From assembly GCA_030247885.1 (NCBI GenBank), contig JAPDRO010000024.1:1-64000 (forward strand): a stretch of 64,000 nt of DNA. The letters run 5' to 3'. This DNA comes from Taxawa tesnikishii (nom. ined.). Its lineage: Eukaryota; Ascomycota; Dothideomycetes; Dothideales. The notes beneath the pieces are model-generated. The model was not told the origin of the DNA and did no database searches. It saw nothing but the letters and a program-made list of their open reading frames with translations. Made by a program: the position numbers and the translations under genes. Every line of letters starts with the position of its first letter. The stretch's first letter is position 1. Positions 23,558 through 35,579 of this stretch are shown here, in pieces.

Positions 23558-23774
23558 AAGGGCTATAATAAGTAGTAAGACTAATATAATTAATACTTAT
23601 ATTAAAAGGGCTACTATAAGTAGTAAGACTAATATAATTCCTATATATAAAAGAGCTACTAAAAGTAGTAAGACTACTTATAAAAGTATACTAGTACTTA
23701 GAAGGACTATAAGGTAGTAAGACTAAGTACTATAGAGTATAGTAACTAAAAGGGCTATAATAAGTAGTAAGACT
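23558..23774 (+). repeat. Five-copy 26-bp motif in the copia leader
   Basis: The phrase AAGGGCTATAATAAGTAGTA, continuing GACTAA, recurs five times with small differences. Copies start near 23558, 23606, 23651, 23701 and 23749, separated by unequal spacers. All lie between the left LTR and the start of recognisable Gag sequence. Regular reuse of a short motif in a retrotransposon leader suggests an RNA element such as a packaging or translation signal, but that is inference. Confidence 0.7.
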
Positions 23775-25883
23775 AATTATATTAAGTAAAGCTCTTTATT
23801 ACTACGAGCTTACTAAGTATTATAAAGCCTACTTTACTTTTATAAATACTAAAGTCTACTAACTTATTACCTTCCCTTTCGCGCTAATTCGATTTTACTA
23901 TATTATTTTAATTTATATAAACGACTATAATAAACTTAATAGACGAATTCTTTAGTAAGAAGAGGCCCGTTTCTATTCTTATAAGAAGGAATTTAAAGAG
24001 ATAGTTTATACTTATAAGAAAGTAATTAATAGGAGAAAATATTTAGTTTATTATTAAGAATAAATTAAAAGAAAAGGAGGGTATATAGACGATAACTTTA
24101 TCTTTAACTTTAGGGGAAGAGTCTATAATAACTATATAGTTTCTTACCTTCTTATTTTATATTTAAGTTAATATAAAAGCTAAATATTAAATTACTATTT
24201 ATATTAGTAAGGATAACTAAGACTAGATTAAGAACTTAGATATAACTATAGCTAAATAAAAGGAGCCAAAGAACAAATACTTAGATAAGCTTTAAATAAT
24301 AATAAGGTAGTACCTATAAGATTTTATTAACTATAAAATAAGCCTAGAAATAACTATAAATAAAGTATAGACTTAACTAACTAAGCTAAGTAAGAGGGTA
24401 GCTACTACTTAACTAAATATAGTAACTATTAAGAAGCTAAGTAAGAGACTCTAATAGTTACTTTAAGCTTTACTAAATAAATATACTATCGTAAGGGATA
24501 CTATTAATACTTAAATAAATTTACTAATTAAAGAGTCGATCCTTAAGTTCTAAAAGAAAGAAGCTTCTTTTAAGGCTAAGGCTAGCTAATTTACTCTTCT
24601 TACTAAAAGGTATTAATAATAAAAGACGTCCGATAAAAGGAAATCCTAGTTACTAAATTAAGCTAAGTATTATCTTTATAATAGTAACTACTAGCTAAAA
24701 ACTACTCCTTTCTTGAAGATATAAGGATTATAGTAAAGGATAAAAGGAAATAAAAGAAGTCTTAAGCTAAGCTAAAGAGGAGTAATAACAATATAATAGA
24801 CTTAATTAATAAGCTCTATAAGGAAGTTATAAACTTAAAGTAAGAAAGAATAGGCTTAAAGTAAGAAAAGAAAAAGTATAAAGCCTTTAAAGTTAAGGAA
24901 ACTTTAACCTTAAGTAAATCCTAGACTATAAAGTTAAACTTATTAAGCTAAGATTAAGAGTCTATAAACCTTATTAAGGAAGTTACTTATCTCTCTAAGG
25001 AAGTAAGAAGTAAAGTTCCTTACTAAAGCTAAGCCTCTAATACTAATATAAGTTTATATATAACTAACTAGCTCTAGTTATTTAAGGGACTACTTCGAGA
25101 TATCTTAAGACGAAAGATTATAGTAAGAGGAGGAGTTTTATTTTTAAACTATTAAGGTATAGTAGAAATAATAAATAAGAATAAAAACTTAATCTTTCTA
25201 TTAAAGATACTCTATATTCCTAATCTTAAAGCTAACTTATTATCTAAAAGGAAGATATACGAGAGCGGACTTTATAGAACCTTCGATAAAGATAATATAT
25301 ACTTAAAAGATAAATAAGGAAATATTATAGTAAAGGTAAAGTATAAAGGTAATATTTATATTATAAATAAAATTACCTCGCTAAATAATTAATATACGTT
25401 TCGAGTTATATTAAGTACTTATTAGGATTCTATTCTATTAAATTTACGAAATAAAATTACCTACTAATAGGTAGAATTTATATAGCTCTAAGAGCTAAGT
25501 AATTAGCTAGCTAATATACCTAAGGATTTACTAATAAAAGTTAAGGTAAATATTATATAGCTCCTAGAGTTATATAAAGATCTAATAAATAGTCCCGAAA
25601 AGGTACTAGTAAAAGATATAGCCTAAAAGTAAAGATACTAACTATAGTATAAAAGGCTTACTTATCTTAAGGCTAAAAAGATTAGTAACTTATATAAGGT
25701 TATAATACTTACTAAACTAATCTAAATTAATAAAAGCTATTAATATAAGATTTATATGCTTACTAAGATTAGGAATAAGAAGGGACTTCTCTTAATAAGA
25801 AAGCTAGAAGTACTTAACTTAGTCTATATAAATATTTACGAACTATTCGAACTATTATAGTAAGGGTATATTATATTCCTTCT

Positions 25884-26257
25884 TATTAATATATATAACC
25901 CTACCTAAGGTATATAAGAGTCGATACTTATATAACGTTACTTTTGTTATAAGTTAAAAGGTTATAAGCTCGAGTTAGCGCGTTAGTTAAATCGTAATCT
26001 CGATATACGATAGAAGGTTACGAGTTCGATTCTTACTTAAGTTATAGTAAAAGCGCGTAAAATCCTAAACGGGAGTAAAGCCTTAGTAAGCTACGGAGTC
26101 GACTAATAAGCTTAGAAGGTTACGAGCCTCGAATTTATTAGTAACGTTATACGCTTATACCCCTTACTAGAGTTAGGGGAGTATTAATATATATAACCCT
26201 ACCTAAGGTATATAAGAGTCGATACTTACGTAACGTTACTTTTGTTATAAGTTAAAA
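25884..26257 (+). mobile_element. 374-bp TRIM, older RIP-mutated copy, full length
   Basis: This copy has the same length and architecture as 17146-17519, in the opposite orientation. The terminal repeats are 25884-25959 and 26182-26257, and the target duplication CTTCT is perfect (25879-25883 and 26258-26262). Differences from the young copy are almost all C to T or G to A. The primer-site region reads GGTTATAAGC, and the purine tract and the A/B boxes are still recognisable. It interrupts the copia element in the same orientation and was mutated along with it, so it inserted before or during the RIP of that element. Confidence 0.85.
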
Positions 26258-29200
26258 CTTCTTATTATAAATAACTACTTAAGGAAAGTTTAAATCTATA
26301 GACTAAGGACTAGGGATAAAGTTCCTACTTACCTTTAGTAATAAAAGAAGAAAGTAAAACTTTAGAGTAAAGTTAAGCTTAAGGCTATTAGAAGTAATAA
26401 TACTCCTAAGCTAAAGGAAGTCTTTTAAGAGTAAGAGAAATAAGAGGGAGTCTAACTATAATTTACTATTACTTAAATATCTTTATAAAATAGAGTTATT
26501 AAAAGAAGTAACTAAACTATAGAGTTTAATATAAGGGTAATACTTAAGGACGTAGGGCTATTAAACGAGTTCTAGTTCGAGGTAATATAAACTAATATTT
26601 ACCTTAGAAACCTTATATCTAACGGACTAGTTATTAATAGTAAATAACTTAGTCTTAAGGAAGCTTTTACTAAAATTACCCTATTAATCGACTATATTAG
26701 AGTCTAGGGTTATAAAGTTATTACTTATATAAACTCAAAATCCCTACCTTTATTCTTAAGATAAAATAAGCTAATAAATAAAGGTAAAGTTAAAGTCTTT
26801 ATAAGCTATATTAAAGGTACTACTAAGTAATAAAAGCTCTAGGTACTAGATATAAGAAAGATAATTATAAGTAGAGTAGTTAAGTTCTTTAAGAATAAAA
26901 AGAAAAGGAATATTAAGCTTAATATACTCGTTAAATCTACTTTAAATATAGTACCCTAAAGGAGGCTAATTAGTAGACTAAGGAGGTAGCTAATAGAGCT
27001 TATACTAAGTATTTATAAGGATATACTATAGTAGGAGGAGCTTCCTAAGACTATAGATTAGGAGGAGTCTTATATAACCTAATAAGAAGAGTCTCTACTA
27101 AAAGAACTATAATAAGAGAAGCGAGAGATAATTATTTTAACTTAGCTAAAAACTATATTCTCTTACGTTAAGATTCTTACCTTAGTTTTACTAAAGAAAG
27201 TCTTTTCTTACGTCGAAATCTTAATACTTAAGAAAATAAGAAGAAATCTCGATAAAGATAAGTTAAAAATTAACTATAAGTTAGCTAAGATTTCTAAGGC
27301 TCTTATAACTCTACTTATAAAAGAAGAATAAAGTTAAGTTATCGCTCTTTCTAGGGTTAATTAAGTAGAGGAGGAGTTTACTTTTATAGTAAAAGGTAAG
27401 ATAAATATCCTAATTTTGCGAACCTATTTAAAAGCTATTTATAACTCTATTTAGAGAGAATTTTAAAAGGAGACTATTAAGAAGGAGCTAAATACTTTGT
27501 AGGTAAACGTAACGTTTAAAATAGCTACCCTACTAAAGGGGTATAATATTATATTAAGTAAATAAGTTTTCGATACTAAGTTTAACTTAAATAGATTTCT
27601 AAATAAGCTAAAGGCTAGGCTAGTAGTAAGAGAATTCTCCTAAAAGTACGGTATTAATTTTAAATATACTTTTACTCTTACCTTAAGGTATAATACTCTA
27701 AGAGTCTTCTTAGCTATTATTATAATCGAGGATCTAGAGTACTATTAAGTAGACGTTAATAATACCTTTACTAAGTTATTCTTAAAGGAGGAGATTTATA
27801 TAGTACCTTTACCTAGTATTAATCTTGCCTCTAGCTAAGTACTTAAGGTTCTTAGGAGTCTATATAGTCTTAAGTAAGTAGCGAGAGACTAAAACTAGAA
27901 CTATATACTATAGCTTTAAAAGCTAGGCTTCGTTTAAAGTAAGGTAAACTCGTATCTTTTAATTTACTTAAAAAGGAAGATACTTCTCCTTATCTACGTA
28001 AATAACATCTAAGTAGCGTATAAGGATATTAATAATATTTTATAGTTTAAAGAGGCTTTTACCTTTATCTTTAAGATTAAGGACCTAAAAGAAATTAACT
28101 TTATCCTTAAAGTAAGAATTATAAGAAATAGGGAGGCTAAAATAATTAAAATAAACTAGTCTTATTATATTAAAGATATTCTTACTAAATATAATATAGA
28201 GAAAGATAAAGCTTACTTAGTAAAGGTACTATTAAATAGCTATAATATACTAAGACTAGCTAGACTCTAAGATATAAGAGTAAACTAAAGAGAGTACTAG
28301 TATCTAATTAGAAAGATAGTTTACCTTAGTATTTTAATAAGGCCTAATATTACCTTCGCTTTAAGTAGACTAAGCTAGTACCTTATAAATCTAGTAGAGT
28401 TTTATACTAAGGTAACTAAGGGAATCTTAAGGTACTTAAGATTAAATGCTAACCTAGTAATTATTTTAAGAGTATATTAAGACTAATATTTAACTAGCTT
28501 TTCTAACTTTAACTATATAATAAATAAACGAGATAGGATCTTTATCCTTAGTAATATATTTATGCTCGGAGAAGGGCTAATTAACTAGATAAGTAAGAAG
28601 TAAAAGTTAGTAGTAACCTCTACTATAGATACTAAATATATAGTAATATATACTTACTTAAAGTAATTATAATAGCTTATACTACTCTTAAGAAATATAA
28701 GCTATTAGTACCTTATTAGTAGTAACCCTTTTAAGCTAATAGTTTAAGAGGAGCTAAAGTTTACTATTAGATTACCTATTATACTTAAAGGAGATAACTA
28801 AGCTACTTTCTCTCTTATTTAAGATACGTATACTTATAATAAATTAAAGTATATCGATATAGCCTATTATTATATTAGAAATTTATATAAGAGGAAGAAG
28901 ATTAATATTAACTTTATTAGTATATAAGAGATAATTACTAATAGCTTTATAAAGCCTCTTTAAAGTTAGCATTTTTAGAGGTTTATTAGTTAACTTAGAC
29001 TATCTAAAGAGGACTAATTTAGCTAAGGAGGAGTATTATAAGATAATAGCTACCTAGTCCGAATAGATAGTTATATAACTTATTAAGCTAAGTAAGGAAT
29101 CTCTTTATTTCCTAGTTATTATTATAGATAGCTTAATTAATTAATAAGTTATAGTTAGTTCTACTATATATTTAGTTATAGTTAAGTACTTAGTTTAACT

Positions 29201-29299
29201 ATTTATAAAATAATATATAATTATTTAGAAATATTACTATCTTTTATATCTTTTATTTCTACTTTATAAGTATAAGAATTATACTTAGTTTTACTATAA

Positions 29300-30890
29300 T
29301 AACTATAACGCTACTTTACGCGTACTTTCTTTATAACTTTCTTACTATTATTATTATTATTACTTTCCTTAATAGTAACTAAATTAGCTACTTTACTTAC
29401 TATTAAAGTCTCCTCTATTTATACGTATTACTTTTTACGACTCTTACGCTTTATAGTTACCTTAATTATATCTTATAGACGCGCTATTTCTTCGTATATT
29501 AATATTATCTTATACGCTATTTACTAAGTACTCTTAGTTAATTACTTAACTTACTTATTTAAAGAGCTTACTAAAGACCTTTAATATTTTTATATACGAT
29601 TTTAAATTAGCGTTAACTACGCCTTTATTTCGCTAGTATTACGTAGTATTTTTACCTCTTATTTAACTATACTTAGTATAAGTAGTATTAGTATATATAG
29701 CCTTATATTTAACTTTAATAATATAGCTTCTAAGTTATATAAAACTAGCCTAGCGCCTCGAAACTCTACGTAAATATTCTCTTATATAAAAGCCTTCTTA
29801 AAAGCTACTTTAAAGGTAATTAAGAAGGTTTCTTTTATAATATAATAAACGCGACTATATACTAAGGCTAAGATCTTATTATTATATAAGCGCTTTAGTA
29901 GTAAGTAGTAAACGATATTAAGTAACTATAGTAAGTATAAGGAATATAAAAGTATATAGAGAGTTATAATATTATTTTCCTTATAATAATCTTAGAATTT
30001 AACTAAGTAGTAACTCTCGTAACTATTAATAATAAGTAGCTTATATACCTTAATAATATAAGCCTTTATATATATATCGAAGTACTTAAACTATATAAGC
30101 GTAAACTTATTATTAATTTAACTAGTAAAAGAGACTTAAATAATTTAGTTATAAAGTAAGTTGTTAAATTAAGTTAAAATAAGGACCTTACTTATAAAGA
30201 TAATAAAAAGTAAGATAACGCGCCTTATAGTCTTAACGCCTTATATTAAGGTAACTTACTTATAATTACTAGGTTATAGTTTCTTTTATTTACTAAGTTT
30301 CTCTAAGCTTATAATAATTAGCTAAGATAATATCTTACCTATTAGAAAGCTAGATTTATTAAAATTATAAGTATCTTTATTTAAAATATTATACTTTACC
30401 TTTATTAATTAAATAAGTATAAACTAAGGCTAAATAACTACTAAATCCTTATAAGTAACTTACTAGTAATTATATAGATAACTCTATCGCGTTCGTAACT
30501 TAAGCGTACGCTTAATAAAGTTATTAACTTAGTTCTTATTAATAGGCTTTTTATTACGCTCTCTTAGTAGTTTATTTATTATATCTTATATATTTCCTTT
30601 TAAGAGTAATACGCTATATAAACTCTCGTCTAATATATATTATATTATTACCTTCTCTTCTAGTTTTATAAGGTACTTTAATTTTAGCTTATAGTCGTAT
30701 TAAGAGCGCTATTTAACGCGTTAGTTTTATAGCGTTAATTAAAGTATAATATATATTACTATAGCGTATTTCTTACTTTAAATTTACTTAAATATAATAT
30801 TAGAGATAATAAGGTATATATTTCCTTTAGTATAAGTATATTATACGTTACGTTATTAAGGTATTACGTAATATTACTACGTAGGTATTT
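29300..30890 (-). pseudogene. Pogo/Fot1 transposase remnant
   Basis: Minus-strand reading shows short stretches recalling the HTH-psq/CENP-B-like DNA-binding N-terminus (about 30600-30750) and a DDE-type catalytic region to the left, the order of Fot1/pogo transposases. All frames are closed by many RIP-type changes. It belongs to the transposon bounded by 23222 and 30945 and aligns with the remnants at 15700-17037 and 17525-18358. Confidence 0.55.
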
Positions 30891-30947
30891 TAGTTTTATA
30901 AGGTAGTTAACTTACTTAAGTAGTTAACTTACTTATAAAACACGTTA

Positions 30948-31397
30948 TAGGAGTTAGTAAATAATTATAGGACTTAGTAGATTATATAATGAGACGAGAG
31001 TCCCATCGCCGAGGGTATAATTTATAAGATAAAGTACTATACGAAATCTAGTCTTCTATGCGCTTACGCTTAGCTCCTTACTCGGAGTAGAGCCGGTGAG
31101 GCGGCCGATCCTTAACTAGAAAGTAAGGCTTGAATTGTTGCTTGGTAACGCCGGTACCGACAGAGACGTGAAGGTGATAAGCAAGAGAGGCTAGTAGCAG
31201 GCAGAGCTGGGTTTGGTGTTGAGAATACCGTGGAAGCTATCAGGAAGGGCCAGGCTTGTCAATGAAGATCTCATACAGGGGTCTTACCGGGAAATGGTCT
31301 TCACGGGGAAACAGTTAGCAAGCATTCGCGACCATGCAAGCCTACCCTCTCACTACTTCATTACCATAGTATACTACCATAGCTGTGTATAACTAAG
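30948..31397. other. Transition from AT-rich block to euchromatin
   Basis: Base composition returns to normal between about 30965 and 31080. No open frame, RNA gene or repeat was recognised. Confidence 0.5.
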
Positions 31398-31580
31398 GTG
31401 GACGAAAATCCATCTCTCCAAAGGGCTATCAAGGCCTTGCAGACATACGAGTGCTCTTCTGTAGCTTCTGCAGCTCGGAAATACAACGTCTTTTACACCA
31501 CGCTTCGGAATCATTACCGAGGACACTCGTCAACCCTAATCTTGGGTATCTGCGCAAGTACGATTTCATATGCGATGTAG
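31398..31580 (+). pseudogene. Truncated pogo-type transposase N-terminus (HTH-psq)
   Basis: A 60-codon open stretch reads DENPSLQRAIKAL, then SVASAARKYNV and TTLRNHYRG. This is the helix-turn-helix psq pattern at the start of pogo/Fot1 transposases (AI.A, AA..Y.V, TL..R..G). There is no ATG; the stretch begins at GTG. Similarity ends abruptly after HYRGHSST, where sequence resembling 33262-33345 begins. It is a 5' fragment of a transposase, not an active gene. Unlike the nearby copies it kept normal base composition, perhaps because it is too short to attract RIP. Confidence 0.65.
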
Positions 31581-31635
31581 GAAGAAACACATAAGCTAAG
31601 AACTTCGTCATTCCTGTCGCCAATCCAACATCATT

Positions 31636-32816
31636 TCACATCTGGCTTTTCACCCACTCAATACCCGCCAACAAGTCCTTGACAAACTGTCCACTTTCTG
31701 GCAATTGTGGGAACAGCCAGAAGCAATGTGGAAACCTGCCTCAGCGCGTAAATTACCGTACCCTCATCACACGGAGCGTTGAGAGTCAACTTACCCAGCG
31801 TAATGATCGTGTTTTGTCTTCACGCCCTTCTCCTTGAGCGCCTGCTCCATGGCCAACGAATCATCTCTTAGCGGGTCGAACTCGCAACTGACGAAGTATG
31901 TAGGCGGAAACAGCGCGTGGTTGTCCTCGGCCAGGAGTGTGAAAAGCTCGCTATCCTGCGGATTCGGTTCGGCCGCCGAGAAGAATATATCCATACTTTC
32001 TCTGTCGATAATGGGGACGTCCACGGAGTTTTCTTCCCAGGCTTTGTACGTGGACTTGTACTTTGCGGGTACGTTGTCCGGGTGCACGGTGATTGGTACG
32101 AGTGCGATGACACCTTTGAGGCCTGTCCTGAGGTCTGAATCGCGGATCGCTCTGTTTGCAAGGGCAAGAGCGAGACACCCACCAGCCGAGCTGCCGATGG
32201 TGTAGACTTTGCTGTTGTCTGCGCCGAGAGAGGAGGCATTTTTGTGAGCCTATGGTATGGATCTTAATAAGAGTTTATGAAGCTGGACGTAGTTGTATGT
32301 GTTATCTCGACTGACCCATTTGTAAACCTTCCACGAATCCTCGAGCTGTGTTGGCGCCTTGTGCTCAGGCGCAAGGCGGTACTCGATATTCACGACCACT
32401 GAGTTGGTATGCTCGGAGACTATGCGGCACATTGGATCGTCCATATTTAGATCGCCCAGCATGAAGCCGCCTCCGTGAGCTAGCTTGCCTCGTCAGCAAT
32501 TTGTCCACTCTCCACTAGGGAGCCCACTGAGGCCAAGCCCACGCCACCTCTTCTTCCGCGATAAGGATCAGTCTGACTTACTCCAAATTGCCAACGGCAA
32601 GCCGCCCTTACTCGACTTGGGCATATACACTCGGTACCGGATCCCGTCCACGTCGCCTTCCTGGACCTTAACGTTTTCACTTGGAGGAGGCAAAAGCGGT
32701 AGGATCATCTGGACCAGGCCGTCCAGTTGAGCACGCATTTCCGGTGCTTGACCGCGGAGGACTGCGCGGCCGCCGGTGGCTGCTTCAAGGTCTTGCCAGG
32801 ACTGTGCGTAAGGCAT
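31636..32816 (-). CDS. Alpha/beta hydrolase fold-3 (hormone-sensitive-lipase-like) esterase
   Basis: Four exons (introns 32480-32581, 32250-32315 and 31736-31794) give 317 residues in one clean frame. The oxyanion-hole motif HGGG straddles the first exon junction region (IWTHGGGFM). The nucleophile elbow is GSSAGG, the acid region CEFDPLRDD, and the catalytic His lies in HYAGFPHCF after the last intron. Family members hydrolyse short- to medium-chain esters or lactones. There is no signal peptide, so it is probably cytosolic. Substrate cannot be inferred. The second intron has the less common donor GTCAGT. It is the first intact gene inside the euchromatic side of the transposon block. Confidence 0.88.
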
Positions 32817-33561
32817 CTTGAAATGTTTCGAGTGAAGGTATATGGAATGCGGTTTGCTGCTAACTCATGAGAGGGAATTGTTTAATCGGTGTAGCAGGAG
32901 GAAGGCTGGAAGACCCTCGGCCAACGATCGCACCTTATATACACCCACGCTTCACCAATGCTCGACAGCAAGGCCACCAACTCCTTCGCGGCATCTCACC
33001 ACCTACAGGAAGCTGCTCGAACCTCGAAGGCGTATCGCGTCAGCCTTGGCTGGTTCTGTTCAGGATCTCGAACAGCATTGGCGGGGTAAGGAGGGGAGAC
33101 GAACTTCTAACAGGCTTGCAGCAGCTTTGGCGGCCTAGTCGTTTACGAATTCGGTATAGTAATTCCATTGGTCCGCCCTACGAGTGTACAAGTGTTTCGA
33201 CATCTACGCTCACTCGGCGGGATTCCAAGACTTTTGACAAGGTATTATACAGTATCCCAGGTGTCTGCGCAAGTGCGGTTTCATGTGCGACGTCGGATAT
33301 ATGTGGGCTGTTTAGGAGCTTCGTCACTCCCGTCGCCAAGGAAAGCAGTTCCAAGTTTCGATGCGCGCCTGCCAACGCACAAGACGTCTGCTCTTCGCCC
33401 TACCCAGCAAATGCTCTTGCGTTCTCAATTGAAGCTCGTTCTAAGCTCTGCCTCGAGGCCAACGTCCTCGTCGTACCCTTGACGGTCAGGGTAGAAGTAG
33501 ATTGAAGCTCCACCTCAATTGCACCTTGGCTGTCTGGATTGGATCCCAATTTGCTGCAGCG
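32817..33561. other. Divergent intergenic region with a duplicated gene-like fragment
   Basis: This lies between divergently transcribed esterase and channel genes and should hold both promoters. The minus strand at 33178-33375 is open without an ATG. About 85 bp of it (33262-33345) reappear at about 31540-31622 with mainly transition differences. The open stretch reads LATGVTKLLNSPHISDV and may be a worn gene fragment; I do not recognise its family. Confidence 0.5.
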
Positions 33562-35579
33562 ATGGTGAAGTGGTCGCGGCTCTTCAACCTCGACGGCTCC
33601 GATCGCAGGCATCTGCACGATGAGTTCCAATCGCGTAAGCCCTTGTGTCTCTATCCAGAATTCCAATGGCTGCCTTAACACGCCCGACCAGTGCTGCCAA
33701 CCCACCGCAACGATACCATTCCCTCCGCAATCCCGGCCAAAGAAGTAACCAAAGTTGCCCTCCGCCTGAAGCACCAGATCGAACAGGTCATCCCCTGCGA
33801 ACTTCCAGAAGAGTCTGTCACCAAAGCTCACTCCTCCGTCATCACACCCGCCGTGGTCGCGACCGCCAAATCCGCCGGGAAGATCCATGCGCCAGGCAGC
33901 TCCGAAGCTCCCCGCCGGATTACAGCGCGTGTGTCATCTACTGCCTCCTGATTTGCAAGAAGTGGTTCAAGCATCAAGCGGCGTTGGAGCTTTGGGACGC
34001 GGATCTGCATGATGTGAGAGCTGTTGCTTGCGAGGTATTGGCGAAGAAGATCATCGAGGACGAAGACGACACTGGATATCTTCTCGAAGAAGTCTTGTTG
34101 AAAAGATACAGCGTTCTCGTGAACAACGAGGAGACCATCCCCGCGAATGCAATTGAGCGCGCAGTTGACCTGCACGCTTTGCGGGTTATCGGAAGCTCGG
34201 GATACCAGAAGTGTATCGCCCATCTCTGGCGAGGTTGGCTTGTCCAAGATGACGATGACCCGTCTCGCTTTGTGGACTACAAGCGAAAAGCATCCACTGA
34301 ATACTGGGATCACTTCGATCCTGACCGCATGCGAGTTCCCGCGTACCAGACCTTCGTTCAAGTCGCCCTCAGCATCATCTATCTCGGCCTGTATACGGGC
34401 GCTATCAACACAATCAACCCGTCTGGAGATCTCGACCTCGTCGAAGGGCTGCTCTATATCTTCACGGTCGGTTACATTTTTGACGAGATCGCCAAATTTT
34501 GGAAAGTAGGCCGATACTACCTCGCCTTCTGGAACCTTTTCAACAGCACCCTGTACGGTCTTCTCACAGTATCTTTCGTCACACGCATGATCGCGCTAGG
34601 TCACCATATGGACGATCCGAAGCGTGGCCAGTTCAACGAGCTCAGCTACAACTTTTTGGCCTTTACCGCTCCAATGTTCTGGATGCGTTTGCTGCTGTAT
34701 CTTGACACGTTCCGCTTCTTCGGTGCCATGCTTGTCGTGCTCAAGGTCATGATGAAAGAATCACTCATTTTCTTCGCCCTACTAATTGTTGTTCTGATCG
34801 GATTCCTACAGGCGTTTGTGGGGATGGATCAGGCTGACAATAACCTCGACGCCACGAGTTTCATCGTACAGGCCATGGCGAACGCGGTCATGGGCAGTCC
34901 GGAATTCGATGGCTTTGATAACTTTGCGCCACCGTTTGGTTTGATTCTCTATTACATTTACAATTTCATAGTCATTGTTGGTAAGTCGCAATACAGTCTC
35001 TCATCTCGTTTCCATTAGCAACTTTAGTTGACGTCGGAAATAGTACTTCTCAACATCCTTATTGCGCTTTACAACAGCGCTTACGAAGACATCACTGACA
35101 ACTCGATCGACGAGTACATGGCACTCTTCGCCTCGAAGACGATGCAATTTGTGCGCGCACCTGACGAAAACGTCTTTATCCCACCCTTCAACCTGGTCGA
35201 GCTCTTCTTCCTCGTGCTTCCGTTCGAATGGTGGATGTCCAAAGAATCCTACGAGCGGCTCAACGACTACGTCATGGGTGCTCTGTACTCGCCTGTTCTG
35301 CTGATCACGGCAGCGCTGGAGACGCGGACGGCGTACAAGGTCAAGTGGAACCGCAAAAGGGGCGAGGAGGATGAGGACACGACTGAGGAGTGGGAGCAGA
35401 TGGAGGATGAAGTTGACTTTGAAGGTGAAGGCTGGAGCAAGAGGGTTGAAAACACAAGACCCAATGTCGAGACCGACGCTACGCTAAGCGAGGTTAAGGA
35501 GTTGAGGAAGGAGATTGATGAGTTGAAGAGCTTGTTGAGGGGGATAAGTAGTCGCGAGGGGACGCGGAATCCGTCTTGA
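33562..35579 (+). CDS. YVC1: Yvc1-like vacuolar TRP cation channel
   Basis: Three exons (introns 33635-33691 and 34981-35043) give about 632 residues. The N-terminal cytosolic region (ACVIYCLLICKKWF, ELWDADLHDVRAVACEV, SSGYQKC) is characteristic of fungal TRPY channels. Six membrane segments follow, from about 34350 to 35080, with the pore region near SPEFDGFDNFAPPFG and the last helix VVLLNILIALYNSAYEDI. The acidic C-terminus (EEDEDTTEEWEQMEDE) and a final coiled coil match the calcium-sensing tail. Family role: release of calcium from the vacuole under osmotic or mechanical stress. One frame change near 33860-33920, within a Pro/Ser-rich linker, fits one missing base; no acceptable intron was found there. 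Confidence 0.88.

Larger units (their letters stand above)
23329..29200 (+). mobile_element. Ty1/copia LTR-retrotransposon fossil, RIP-degraded
   Basis: LTRs of about 166 bp lie at 23329-23493 and 29034-29200 and differ mainly by transitions. A purine tract (AAGGAGGAG) sits directly before the right LTR. The sequence after the left LTR, AGTTATAAGC, fits a mutated half-tRNA-Met primer site. The flanks GTTTA and ATTTA look like a 5-bp target duplication with one RIP-type change, so the borders may be off by a base. Internal plus-strand sequence keeps the Gag to integrase to reverse transcriptase to RNase H order of copia elements, with the RT region near 27500-28300. It is broken by a large number of RIP-type changes and has no intact frame. 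A TRIM lies inside it at 25884-26257. Confidence 0.8.
23222..30945 (-). mobile_element. Pogo/Fot1-type DNA transposon, split by a copia insertion
   Basis: Terminal inverted repeats of about 53 bp lie at 23222-23275 and 30893-30945. They share an internal duplication of AAGTAAGTTA and are flanked by TA on both sides, the Tc1/mariner-pogo target. Subtracting the copia insertion at 23329-29200 leaves about 1.85 kb, the usual size of Fot1-like elements. The transposase remnant is on the minus strand at about 29300-30890. The copia element lies just inside the left terminal repeat, beyond the 3' end of the transposase region. Confidence 0.75.

Noticed and set aside
32867-33505. A 212-codon plus-strand open frame in the esterase-channel intergenic region
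   Set aside because: Its residue pattern is low in conserved features and it overlaps an open minus-strand stretch; no exon structure or domain supports it.
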